A stretch of 64,000 nt of DNA. Source: Saprospiraceae bacterium. Its GTDB lineage: Bacteria > Bacteroidota > Bacteroidia > Chitinophagales > Saprospiraceae. The stretch covers positions 39,086 to 103,085 of the forward strand of contig JADJYH010000087.1 in assembly GCA_016719855.1 (NCBI GenBank), in the 5' to 3' direction. Below the pieces are notes generated by a model. That model ran no database searches, was not told the origin of the DNA, and worked only from the letters and a program-made list of their open reading frames with translations. The position numbers were made by a program, and so were the translations under genes. Of this stretch, positions 47,372 to 57,747 are shown piece by piece (positions within the stretch are counted from its first letter, which is position 1; each line of letters opens with the position of its first letter).

Positions 47372-49442
47372 TTAAAATCCAACCGACGCCGCCAGCGATG
47401 CGCTCCGCCCCACGCCGTTCACCCCAGAGCCGTGGTAGCGGTAGTCGGCGTTGAGGATGTTCCAAATGCCCGGTCTCAAATTGACGGTGATTCGCCTCGT
47501 GTAGATTCTAAAGTTGCCGTGCAGGTTCACTACCTGCCAGCTTGGCGTGCCGCCAATGGGGATACGATTGTCAGCTTTGTCGCCAGCGGCAAGGCGGTCT
47601 TGTTTGCTGGCAAAAAACCATTCGAGCGAGGCCGACCAACCATAGCTTGCCCACTTACCGAGAGAGCCGTCTTTATTGTTATCGTAACGCAAAACCATGC
47701 TCCCAAACAGCGGCGGGATGCGGCGCAGCGGCTCGGCGTCCGTCACGTTCTGCCCATACTGCCAGGCGAGGTTGCCGCTCAAGTCAAAACGCCCTGTCAT
47801 CCGCAGCCAGCTGTTCATCTCCATGCCCTGAACATAGCCCCGCTGCACGTTCTCCTTCTGGTAAACCGGGTATCCAGCGATGCTGTCCGACCCCACCCGC
47901 ACCCTCGTGATGAGGTCACGAAGCTCGTTCCTGAAAACCGCTGCCTCTGCCCGCCAGCGCTCCTGTTTGTGCCGCCAGCCCAGCTCGAAATTGTAGGATT
48001 TTTCAGGCCGCAAGTCCGCCGTCGGCACCTCGTAGCGGAAGTCCACGATGCCGAGCGAGCCGAGGTCGTCCACGTTGGGCGCCCTGAAGGCGGAGTTGAA
48101 GCTGGCGAAGGCCGAGTTTTGCTTGTCCAGTTTGCGGAGCGCCCCAGCGTTCCAGACCAGTGCGCCCGGCGTCAGGTGCGTTTTGCCGATGGTTTCGTCC
48201 TCCGTTTTTATCGAAAAATGGTTGTAGCGCAGCCCGCCCGTGAAGTTCCAGTCGCCTGATTCCCATTCGTTGGTACAAAAAATGGCGCTGCTCAAATGCG
48301 TTGCGCCATCTGGGTAAAGTCCGCGCTTGTCGGCCTCCACGCCCGTGCCCGTGTCCACATCCGTGCGGGTGCTGCCCACGAGGTCGTGGTAGGTTTCCAC
48401 GCCCACCGTTGAGCGCCACCACTCGGCCACGGTGAACTCCGCCAGCACCGAAGCGCCAAGGCTGCGCACGTCGTCGAATTCCTTGCGCAGGGTGGGGGAG
48501 CCGTTCTTTTGGCTTTCCCGGTGTTCGTCGGTGCGGTGGAGCGAGGCGGTGGCTGTGATTTTTTGCAGGCCAGAAATCCTTTCCGGGGCAAACTCAAACC
48601 GGGCATAGCTCAACTGCCGCTGCTGGAGCGTCATGTGGTTTTTGGCAAAATCTTCCAATTGAATTTTGTGAAAAACGGGCACATCGTCCTGCCGCAGGAA
48701 CTGTTTCGCCAAAGTGAGTGTACTCGTTTGCCCCAGCCGAATTTTGCCCTTCAGGTCAAAAGCTGCCTCGTCGTAGCCGCTCGGCGACTGCACCCCGGTC
48801 GTGTCGCCGCCCACGAGGTCGCCGAAACGGCGGAGCGAACCTGCCGCCCGGAATGCCAGGTTTTTATTGGAAAAGGACAGGTCGGCATGAGCGGTTTTCT
48901 CCATTTCTTGGCTTCGCCAAAGGCCAAGTGCCTTGCCATTCCACTTGCTGCCATTCTCTTGGAAATCAGGCGATTGTGTCAGCACGTTCACCGTTCCTCC
49001 CAGCGCATCCGACCCGTAGCCCACGCTTCCGCCGCCTTTCAGCACCTCAATGCTTTGGATGGAAAACGGGTCAATCGTGTTCAAATATTGGTTCGGGCCG
49101 TACCGGAAGGTGGCGTTGCTCAACCGAATGCCGTCCACGAGCAGCAGCGTCTGGTTGCCCGTGAGGCCCCGGATGAAGGGCGAACCACCGCCGTGGTTAG
49201 TCTTCTGGACGAAAACGCCAGGCGTGGACATCAGCGCTTCGGGTGTGGTGCGCTCCTGTCGGTCAAGTAGGTGTTTTTGCGTCAGCTTTTCCACTGAGGC
49301 GGGGGTGTCAAAGCGGGAAGTCTCGCTGCGCTGGGCGGTGACGATGATTTCGGTGAGGGTGTCCTGTTTGATTTCAGGGCTTTGCGCCAGCAAGTTGCGA
49401 AGCGACAAAAGCAATTGAAAAAATGGTGAGTTGATTTTTCAT
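47372..49442 (-). CDS. TonB-dependent receptor, frameshift in signal peptide
   Basis: About 689 aa after removal of one extra base near 49413-49416. The restored N-terminus is MKNQLTIFSLLLSLRNLLAQ, a signal peptide. Then a TonB-box-like TLTEIIVTAQRSETSRFDTP, plug (TPGVFVQKTNHGGGSPFIRG, LLLVDGIRLSNATFRYGP, GSVGYGSDALGGTVNVLTQ) and a 22-strand barrel ending in Phe (SASLAASVGF). It lacks the carboxypeptidase-like domain of SusC, so it is of the BtuB/siderophore-receptor type. It converges with the FG-GAP gene (8 nt) and follows the YncE/phosphoesterase gene by 40 nt; import of a product of that enzyme is possible. Confidence 0.91.
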
Positions 49443-49482
49443 AAAACCTTTGTTGGTTGCCTGGAAAAGTAGTGCTGCAGTT

Positions 49483-52293
49483 TTAAATCCTTTGCTGCTC
49501 ATAAAACCACTTCCGCTGCTCCCCCTCATCGTCCAGCTTCGGCCCCTGCTTGATTTTCTCCCAATTGAAGGTCTTGTGGTAAATGTCCATCGCCTTCTGC
49601 GGGTCGAAGATGCGAGTATCCGACGGCTCCAACGTGTACGGCGTGAAGTCGGGCTGGTCGGTGAAAAAATCGGTGAGCAGGCTGGCCGTCAGGTCGTAGT
49701 GGTTGACGAAGCCGGCGTCGGTCAGCGTGTAAATCAGCCGCAACAGGCTGCCGAAATTGGCGTGGGTGTGCGACACGTAGCCCCGTTTCACATACGGCCC
49801 AGCCATCATCAACACCGAGCGGTGGGCATCCACGTGGTCAATGCCGCCCTGCGGGTCGTCCTCCGTCACGACCACGAGCATGTTCTTCCAGTACGGCGTG
49901 CGGCTGAGGAAATGTAGCAGCCTGCCTAGGGCGAGGTCGTTGTCGGACATGTAGCTTTCGAGGTAGGGGTAGCCCTCCGTCGGGCGGGGGCCAGCGCCAT
50001 GGTCGTTGGGCAGGATGATGGTGATGACGTCGGGCAGCCTCCCCCCGCCCCCCTCCGAAGTAGGGGGAGTAGTCCCGTCACCCCCTCCTTCGGAGGGGGA
50101 CGGGGGGAGGCCCCATTTCGCCATGAACTCCTCCTCGAACTTGTCCATCCGAAACTGGTCGGGCACGTTGGTATTATAGCCGGGATAGGTGAAGCTCGTG
50201 CGGTCGAACAGCACTTTCGGCATGGGGTAAACGACCGAGTGCCGTGCCCCAAACAACGTGTCGAATTTCTCCTCCGACGGCTCGGTGTATTCGTTGGCTT
50301 CGCCAAAATTGTAGTACGTGACGCCGTCCCGTGCGAGGTTTTCCCAGATGCCGCCCCGCTCGTTGTAGTCTTCGGGGTCTTGAGCGCCCGTGGTGCGGGG
50401 GAAGCGCCTGCCCAGTGCGCTGCTGAACGGCTTGTGCTCGGCGCTGGTCTGCGAGTTCACCTCCACGTACTCGTTCGGGATGGTGCCGACCATCCATTTG
50501 TGGCCGTGGATGCTGGCGTCCGAGTCGCAATAAAAATTGTCGCTGAACGCCCATTGCTGCGCAATTTTCAGGTGGTTGGGCATCACGCTGGCCTTACCGA
50601 CGGCGGGTGACCCGGCCTTGTTCGCAGGCACGTCCACATCGTTGCCGAACCGGGCGATGGTCGGGTCGCCTTTTGCCTGCGACAATTGGCCGAACACCTC
50701 GTCGTAGGTGCGGTTTTCCTTGGTCACATAAACGATGTGTTTGATGGGGCTTTCCCGGAGGCCGGGCAGCACGGGGAGCGGGTTCTTGCCATCGTCGGTT
50801 ACTTTCACTTTCCGGAAGGTGTTTTGCAAAACCTGCTGCGTGTAGGTGGCGAGCGTGGCGTCGTCCGGCACATCTATCATTTGGAAAATGCCGAGTTGGA
50901 TGTCGCCGATGTAAGTGCCTTGCGGCGGAGCCGTAAAACCCCCACCACCATTTGGGCCAGCGCCGTAGCCACGGGCTGAGGTGACGTAGATTTTAGAGCC
51001 GTCCGGCGAAAGTTTGACCCTCGACGGCATCCAACCCGTAGGGATGTAGCCCCGCACTTTTTTCTTTTTCACGTCCACCACCGCAACTGCGTTCAGGCTG
51101 AGGCAGGCGACGTACAGCGTTTTTTCATCCGGCGAAAGCGCCACGCCGAAGGGCATGATGCCCCGGTAGTGGTCGAGGGTTTTGTGGAATTTGAGTGGAA
51201 TGTCCGCCACAACCTTGTGTTTTTTAAGGTCAAAAACCGAAATCAAGTCGTTCTGCGAATTGGAAATATAGGCGCAGCGGCTGCCCACCGCCACCGAGTT
51301 GGGGTGCGCCCCGCCCACGATTTCGCCCTCTTCTTCCTCCTCTTCGTTCTCGAATTCGTCGCCGATTTGCAGGCCCGTTTTGAACTTGCCCGTCACCGTG
51401 TTTTTGTCCAAATCCACCGTCCAGATGCTCATCGCCCGCTCGTCGAGCGGGCTGCCGAGGCCGGGGATTTGGCGGCCATCGGGGTAGGTGACACCCTCCT
51501 CCGCTTCCTTCGACGGATAGCCGTAGGCAGGCACTTCGAGGCCCATTTTGCCAATGTTTTCAGGGGTCACGTCCGGCACGAGTGGGTAGTCGAAAAGGCC
51601 GATATTTGCCACGAATGCCGTTTTACCGTCCGGCGAAATGGCGATGCCAAACGGGATGCGCCCGACGGGGATGCTGGCGATGACGGCTCCCCCTTTAGGG
51701 GGCTGGGGGGTTAAATCCATTTTTATCAAACGGTTGTTGCCCCGGTCGAGGGCGAGGAGGTGGTTGCGCTTTTTATCCAAAACGATGTCCGTTACGTAGC
51801 TGTCCTCATATTTTTTACCTAAAAATTCGCCGTCCACGCTGATGGTCAGCAAGTTGCGGTTGTTCTCCACGTCGAGCAGGACGACCGTTCCCTTGTCGCC
51901 ACCGGAGAGCCAAGCGGTTTTCCCATCGGGCATGAAGGCGATGCCCATGCAGGAGGAGCCTTCCAAAACGGCTGGCACCGACTTGTCGTAGCTGGGCATC
52001 CGCACGGGTCGGTCGGGGTAGCGCAGGTCAATCTTCGTGACCACGTCGTTGTGCAGCACGAGCGCCGTTTTCCCGTCGGGGCTGATGGCCAGGCCGTAGG
52101 GTGCACGGGTGATGGGCACGGATTTTCCCGCCGGGGTAACGTAGCGGCCACTGGGCAAAACGGAGTAACCCGCCGCATCAATTTTGCAGAACTCGGTTGC
52201 GCCGGGAACTTGTAGCGTGGTGACGGTTTTTTGGGAAAAAATGGGTTGGTAAAAAAGCAAAATGGCGGCAATCGCCAGCGTAGTGTTTTTCAT
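49483..52293 (-). CDS. YncE-like beta-propeller fused to alkaline-phosphatase-fold phosphoesterase
   Basis: 936 aa. Start at ATG 52293 gives signal peptide MKNTTLAIAAILLFYQPIFS. N-terminal half: seven-bladed YncE-type propeller with repeated blades (GLAISPDGKTALVLHNDVVT, GIAISPDGKTAFVANIGLFD, GVALSPDEKTLYVACLSLNA). C-terminal half: phosphoesterase family with YVTKENRTYDEVFGQL, CDSDASIHGHKWMVGTIPNE, ILPNDHGAG and VTEDDPQGGIDHVDAHR, the metal ligands of alkaline-phosphatase-fold enzymes. Two repeat-derived insertions are read in frame (TPQPPKGG near residue 195; PPSPSEGGGDGTTPPTSEGG near residue 735). Secreted, possibly acting on phosphate esters or phospholipids; the substrate is unknown. Confidence 0.9.
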   Translation of the reverse strand: MKNTTLAIAAILLFYQPIFSQKTVTTLQVPGATEFCKIDAAGYSVLPSGRYVTPAGKSVPITRAPYGLAISPDGKTALVLHNDVVTKIDLRYPDRPVRMPSYDKSVPAVLEGSSCMGIAFMPDGKTAWLSGGDKGTVVLLDVENNRNLLTISVDGEFLGKKYEDSYVTDIVLDKKRNHLLALDRGNNRLIKMDLTPQPPKGGAVIASIPVGRIPFGIAISPDGKTAFVANIGLFDYPLVPDVTPENIGKMGLEVPAYGYPSKEAEEGVTYPDGRQIPGLGSPLDERAMSIWTVDLDKNTVTGKFKTGLQIGDEFENEEEEEEGEIVGGAHPNSVAVGSRCAYISNSQNDLISVFDLKKHKVVADIPLKFHKTLDHYRGIMPFGVALSPDEKTLYVACLSLNAVAVVDVKKKKVRGYIPTGWMPSRVKLSPDGSKIYVTSARGYGAGPNGGGGFTAPPQGTYIGDIQLGIFQMIDVPDDATLATYTQQVLQNTFRKVKVTDDGKNPLPVLPGLRESPIKHIVYVTKENRTYDEVFGQLSQAKGDPTIARFGNDVDVPANKAGSPAVGKASVMPNHLKIAQQWAFSDNFYCDSDASIHGHKWMVGTIPNEYVEVNSQTSAEHKPFSSALGRRFPRTTGAQDPEDYNERGGIWENLARDGVTYYNFGEANEYTEPSEEKFDTLFGARHSVVYPMPKVLFDRTSFTYPGYNTNVPDQFRMDKFEEEFMAKWGLPPSPSEGGGDGTTPPTSEGGGGRLPDVITIILPNDHGAGPRPTEGYPYLESYMSDNDLALGRLLHFLSRTPYWKNMLVVVTEDDPQGGIDHVDAHRSVLMMAGPYVKRGYVSHTHANFGSLLRLIYTLTDAGFVNHYDLTASLLTDFFTDQPDFTPYTLEPSDTRIFDPQKAMDIYHKTFNWEKIKQGPKLDDEGEQRKWFYEQQRI
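50040..50112 (-). repeat. Palindromic C/G-rich element translated in the phosphoesterase domain
   Basis: CCCCCTCCGAAGTAGGGGGA and CCCCCTCCTTCGGAGGGGGA on + form nested hairpins; on the coding strand they encode a Pro/Ser/Gly-rich linker. Frame preserved. Confidence 0.7.
51686..51714 (-). repeat. Palindromic GCTCCCCCTTTAGGGGGC element translated in the propeller
   Basis: Encodes LTPQPPKGGA between RLIKMD and VIASIPVGR, where blade sequences of this family are continuous. Frame preserved. Confidence 0.7.
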
Positions 52294-52441
52294 AAATGGT
52301 TGATGATTAGCGGGTAAAGGTAGGGTTTGGCCACACGCGGGCAAGTTGAACGAGTTTATTTTTGGGTTAAGTTAAAGTATTCCCCTGCTGCACGTTCTTG
52401 AATTTGGACGTGCTGGTATGGCCGTCCCCGGTGTATTATTT

Positions 52442-52475
52442 AAAAAAAACCCGCCCCAGCAAAAGCCAAGGCGGG
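52442..52475 (-). terminator. Terminator after the giant T9SS gene
   Basis: On - the stem CCCGCC / GGCGGG with TTGGCTTTTGCTGG between is followed by eight T, 26 nt after the stop at 52501. Confidence 0.85.
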
Positions 52476-52500
52476 ATTTCCGAAAATCTGAAATCAAATT

Positions 52501-55500
52501 TTATTGCACAACAACCCTCCTCACCAATACCCCTTTCTCCGAGGTCACCTTCACAAAGTAAGCCCCTTTTGAAAAGGCGTTCAAGTCAAGCTTGGTAGTC
52601 GTTGCAGCAGCCTGAATATCCATGTTTTGCGACAGCGAAAGCCTGCCTGTCACATCATAAACGCCCACCGAGTAAGCCCCAGCCTCGAACTCGCTGAACG
52701 CCAAGTTCACCCAGCCCGAAGTCGGGTTCGGGAAGAGGCCCAGTTGGCCAGCCAGGGTCGGTTCGTTCACGGCGTTCGGTTGGAAGTTTACCGTCACCTC
52801 ATCGGTACTGGTGCAGCCGCTGGCGCTGGTCACCGTCACGTTGTACGTGCCGTCTTCACTCACGGTCAGGGTCTGGCTGGTTGAGCCGTCGCTCCACAGG
52901 TAAGTCTGGTTGAAGCCAGTACCTGCATCCAGCACATAGCTGTTCGGTTCGTACACAATCGTGTCAGGCCCCAAATCCAAGACCGGGGCGGGATTCACGA
53001 AGACCGTCGCAGCGTCCAGGTCCGTGCAGCCGAAGCTGTTGCTCACCACCACCGAGTAGGTGCCGGTTTGAGCCACGTTGATGCTTTGCGTGGTAGCGCC
53101 CGTGCTCCAGGTGTAGCTGCTGAAACCAGCGCCAGCGCTCAAAGTAGCTGTTTCTCCTTCGCAAATCGTTTGGTTGACACCAGGTTCACGTCCGGCGTTG
53201 GGTTCACCACCACTTCCACCACGTCGCTGCCGAAGCAGCCGTTGGCAGCACTGACCAACACGCCATAGGCTCCGGCGGTAGTCACTTGGATACTCTGCCT
53301 GGTAGCGCCCGTGCTCCACTCGTAAGTCGTAAAACCTGGGCCAGCATTGAGGTTGATGAACTGCCCATCGCAGATGGTTTGGGTGACATTGCCAAGGTCT
53401 GGCACAGGAGCGGCCAGTGTCGTCAGCGTGATTTCATCCAAGCCGAGGCAGCCGTTTGCATCTTCCACGATGACGCCGTAAGTACCAGCGGTGGTCACCG
53501 TCAGCGTTTGACCCTGCGAGCTGTCGCTCCACAGGTAGCCCGCGAAGCCAGCGCCGGGGTTGAGCGTAATGTCCTCATTGGAACAGAAGGAAGTATCAGC
53601 GCCGAGGTCAACCACCGGGTTGGCGTACACCACTACGGCCACGCTGTCAATGGCTTTGCAACCCACGTCATTTGTCACGGTCACGCTGTAATTGCCTTCA
53701 GCCGTCACGCTGGTAGTCTGTCCGGTGGCGTTGTTGCTCCAAGTGTAGGCGGTGAAGCCTGCACCAGCGTCAAGTGAAATGTTGTCGCCCTCGCAACCGC
53801 TGGCGCTCGCCACGGGATAGTCATAAGTACAGTACGGCGACACGTAGCCGAGCGGCTCGGACAAGCCGTAGATGTACAGCCGGGTCGTTTTCCCGGTGAA
53901 AACAATCGTGCCGTCGCCCGCCGGGCTGTCAATGCCGAAGTCGTTGTCGTTCACCACGGCAATCGTGTTGTCGTCGATGATGGTCACGCCCTCTGGCTTG
54001 TCGTGGCTAAGGTCCCAGCCTGCTTCGAGCAGGTCGAGCACCAGCGTTTTTTCCACCACGTTCACGCCGAAGGCGGCAATGCCAGCAGCCGTGCCGACCT
54101 GTTCCATCGTTTGTCCGCCAAAATCGTCGGTCGTGAGCGGCGTGGCGTTGGCGATGTTGATTTTGTAAATATTCTTGGTGTTCCAGCCGTTGCGCTCTGC
54201 GTGTTCGACCAGCAGGAACTCTTCGTTGTTCACCGCCACGAGGTCGCCCACCTTCCAGTCACGGGTGCGGATTTGGCCAACCACCGGGTTGATTTCGTAA
54301 GCAAACTGGCGAACAGCGTCCGTTTCCGGGTCAATCTCGACGAGGCGGAGCAAGCGGCCATTGTTGCCAGCCGCCGTGTTTGGGTTGTCGGCAACGCTCT
54401 GAATCATCGAATAGACTTTGCCGTTTGGCGTGATGGCCACGCCCTCGAAGCCCCTGTTTGCCCGGCGCTTGCCAACCACGGCAGGCAACGGTGCGTCCTG
54501 TGTCTCGGTCGGGAACGGCGTGTAGCGTTTGATGACTTGTTTTGTCGCCTTGTTGATTTTCCAAACCGAAGCGCCGTACTCGTCGCAGAGCCAGAGGTTA
54601 CCGAAATTGTCCTCCACGATGCCCTCCGAGTCCATGCCCCAAACGTCCGGTGTCAGCACGACGGGCGTGGTATCGGCCCAAGCCATTTCACCCGTAGAAC
54701 CTGCGCCTGCCGGGAGCGGGAGGCCAGAAATTGGAGAGCCGTCTGGGCGCAAAATCGGGTCAATTTCCTGCACCGTCCAAGCGCCGTTCTCCGCTTTGAA
54801 ACGGGTGATGAGCGGGGCGTAGTCAGGTGCTGGGAACAGCAGCGTCGTGCCGGTGGCGTTCGGGTGGGAAGTGGCGACGGCGTTCGGTCCCCGGTCGCTC
54901 ACGGCGTAGAACTCAAGGTCGGTGCCGGGGATGTAATGCAGACCGCTGATGCCGCCATCGAAAATCGTCTCGCCCTGAAAGTCAGCGATAGTGCTGGTCG
55001 GCGTGTAGTCGTAAGTTTCCAGCGTGAAATCGCCGCCGTTGGTGCGGTCGAGTTCGATTTGGAAAACGCTCAAAGTGCCGCTGATTTCATTGCTCAACAC
55101 GAGCAGGTTGCGCCCGTTAGGGCTTTCATTTTTAGGGATAAAAATCAAGCCTTCTGGCCCCAAATCTCCCCCTGGTACTTGGCGGGTATTGATGTATTGG
55201 ATAAACTCAGGCGCAGCCGGGTTGGTCACTTCGTAGGCTGCGATGCCGCCGATGCGCTCAAGGCCTACGAAGGCAAACGTCCTGCCTTCAATTTCCGCAA
55301 TCGTAACTGCCTCTGGCTCAGGGCCTTTGTCGTCGCTGCGGTTCTTGAACGAAGGCGTAGTGCCGTTGCTGGCATTGAAATATTGCCCCCAAGTCGGGTC
55401 GGCTGCCGTGATGGCTTCGAGGTCGTCGCCGCTGTCCCAGACCGCTGCACCCGTTGCCAGGTTCCAAATCGTGAACGAGCGGCCGCCGAAGGAATAAATT

Positions 55501-57500
55501 TCGTCCAGGTCGCCGTCGCCGTCCGTGTCACCGTCATAGCTCAGTACGTTCAACCTGCCGAGCAATTCGTTTTTCTGCAAATAATCCGCATTCGGAAAGG
55601 CCGTCGAATCGAGGCTGAGGCTGCCGAGGCGCTGTGATTCCACGAAGCTGCCCCACTCACGGGCGTCGCCTTCGTTGGCGGTGATGGCGTAGGTCACGCC
55701 GCCTACCTCAAAGCACTCAATGGCATCGGGCATGTAGGCACCTTTGATGGGCCAAGCGGCAGAGAAGATTTTGCCGCCCCGGTCGCTGGCGTCGAGGATG
55801 TTGGCGACCTGCGAGTGGTTCTTGTAGCCGAGTGGCTCGATGCTCGTAACTGTCAAGGTTTGCAGGTCAATCGTGGCCACGGCGTTGTTTTCCTGCAAGG
55901 TCACGAGCGCAATTTTGTCGTCTGCGCTGACGCAGATGTACTCCGGTTCCAGGTCCTTGCCAACGGTGGCATTTGGCCCGAAAATGCGGACGCCCGCTGC
56001 TTTGAGTGCATCAATTTGCCCGTCGAAACTCTCGAACGTTAGGGTCGTCACATTGGCGTTGGCCACGTTGGCCACGCCGCCCGTCAGGTCAATCACGCTG
56101 ACCGAACCGAGCGGGTCAACCGAATAGTCGCTGCTGGGTTCGCCCTCGTTGGCGGTCAGCGCCTTCGTGCCGTCGTTGCTGAAAATCACCATGTCGGGCA
56201 GGTTGCCGACGTTCACGGCACTGATAAACGTGCCGTCGGCGTCGAAGAAAACGACTGAGCCGTCCTCCGCCGTTGAGTCGCCCTGAATGGCCACCGCCAC
56301 CACGCCATTTTTCACTGCCACCGAATTGATGCCGCCGCCGAAGCTGGAAACGTCCACGCTTTCAAGGAAAACCGGGGCAACGGGGTCGGCGAAGTTGAGG
56401 ACATCGAGCGTGTTGTTCACAATATTGGTGACGAAAAGCCGCTTGGATGCTGGGTCGTAAGCCGAAATCTCGGCAGAGCCACCGCCTGGGCTGCCCGGTA
56501 CGCTCGTGACATGGCGCAGTGAGATGAACGGTGCAGCCTGTGCCGTTGGTGCCGCTACATCGTTGTCGGCGATGAGCATGATATGCTCCGTTTCGCTGCC
56601 AAAAATGGCGTTGGAACTGCTGTCAATTTCCAGAATCAGGTATTTGCCGCCCGTGAGGTTTCCGTTGTCGGGCAGGTTTACCAAAAACGACAGGGTGTCG
56701 TCGGTGGCCGGGAGGTCAAGCGTGGTAGTTCCCAGCACGTAGTTGTTGCCGGGCACCGCCGTGGACGCAGCTACCACCGTAAGGTTCAATGCACCCGTCA
56801 GCCCGCCGCCCTGTACGGCTACCTGCACTTCCACATCGCCCACACCTTCGGTAAATGTGGCCGTTGTTTTCAAAAAACTTACCGTTGGCAATATGTCAAC
56901 GGTTGGGGGCGGTACGCTTTCAAGGGTGAGGTTGTCGAAACGGTTGTTGCCAGCCGTGCCGCCGCCGCCCTGCCCGAAGGTGAGTCGGATGGCAAAATTT
57001 GGGTTGTCGTTTACCGCCGGGATGCCTGAAAAATCGAGCGTCTGCAAGGTCGGGTCGCCGTCCACGGGTAGGATAGTGGTGAGGCTGTCGAAGTCCGTGC
57101 CGTTGGTGGTGTAGAAAACATACTGCTCACCTGCGCCGGAACCTGAGCGGCGGGTGGCGTATTTCACCACCACATTGTCGTACCCGGTGGTCGGCAGGTT
57201 GAACAGCAGCGTGCCGCCAATCGGGTTGTTGAATCGGAGGTGCGTGAGTGCTGCGTCGCCGTTCTGTGCGTTCGGGTTGGCGGTGTCAAAGCCCTGCGCC
57301 GTGTTGCTGGTCACTTGGATGGCGCTCATGCCACCTTGAACATGCGTGATGGCTGCGCCAGGCACAAGGTTCAGTGTCGGTGCGAGCAGCGCCGCCTCGT
57401 CGGTCGAGTTGTTGAAGTTCCAGTAATGCACCAGCGTTTGGGCGGTGAGCGCTAGGCTGGAAATCAGGAAAAGCGAGAGGAAAGTAAATTGTTTTACCAT
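52501..57500 (-). CDS. Giant secreted choice-of-anchor I / phytase-esterase protein with T9SS domain, one frameshift
   Basis: About 1,666 aa after correction. Signal peptide MVKQFTFLSLFLISSLALTA (ATG at 57500). Residues 20-240: jelly-roll-like segment; then a Calx-beta-like stretch (FLKTTATFTEGVGDVEVQVA). About 360-840: beta-propeller of the choice-of-anchor I type (NIVNNTLDVLNFADPVAPVF, SNDGTKALTANEGEPSSDYS). About 840-1220: esterase-like domain of phytase (ISGLHYIPGTDLEFYAVSDR, WGMDSEGIVEDNFGNLWLCD). Then five Ig-like repeats with the CxGxxxxLxAGxGFxxYxWS pattern and a T9SS type A sorting domain (LGLFPNPTSGWVNLAFSE, ending GVLVRRVVVQ). One G is missing near 53180, splitting the fourth Ig repeat. 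Probably cell-surface or released phosphatase/esterase. Confidence 0.9.
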
Positions 57501-57538
57501 GCCGAAATTGGATTGGGTGAATGAATTTGATGAAGGGG

Positions 57539-57546
57539 CAAAGCTA
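57539..57546 (-). promoter_or_regulatory. Bacteroidota -7 element upstream of the giant gene
   Basis: TAGCTTTG on - matches TAnnTTTG, 38 nt before the ATG at 57500. Upstream to 57747 is about 200 nt without a gene. Confidence 0.55.
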
Positions 57547-57747
57547 TCCCGGCAGGGTGGGGTGGGTGGAAACTGGGGGTTAAAGGTGTTTGAAATCTGG
57601 GTTAAGGCAGGAGGGCTTTTTTTGTTTTTTGTAAACAAATCTGCGGCGCTTCATTAATTGAAAATGAAATCAACTCGAAGATAGCTGCTGCCATGCGCCC
57701 AGTTCAATTGCCTTCCGTAATCAGCAGCCCAAAAAAGAACTGACCGC

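Noticed and set aside
54003..55637. 544-codon + strand frame opposite the giant T9SS gene
   Set aside because: Opposes conserved phytase-esterase and propeller sequence; shadow of the real gene.
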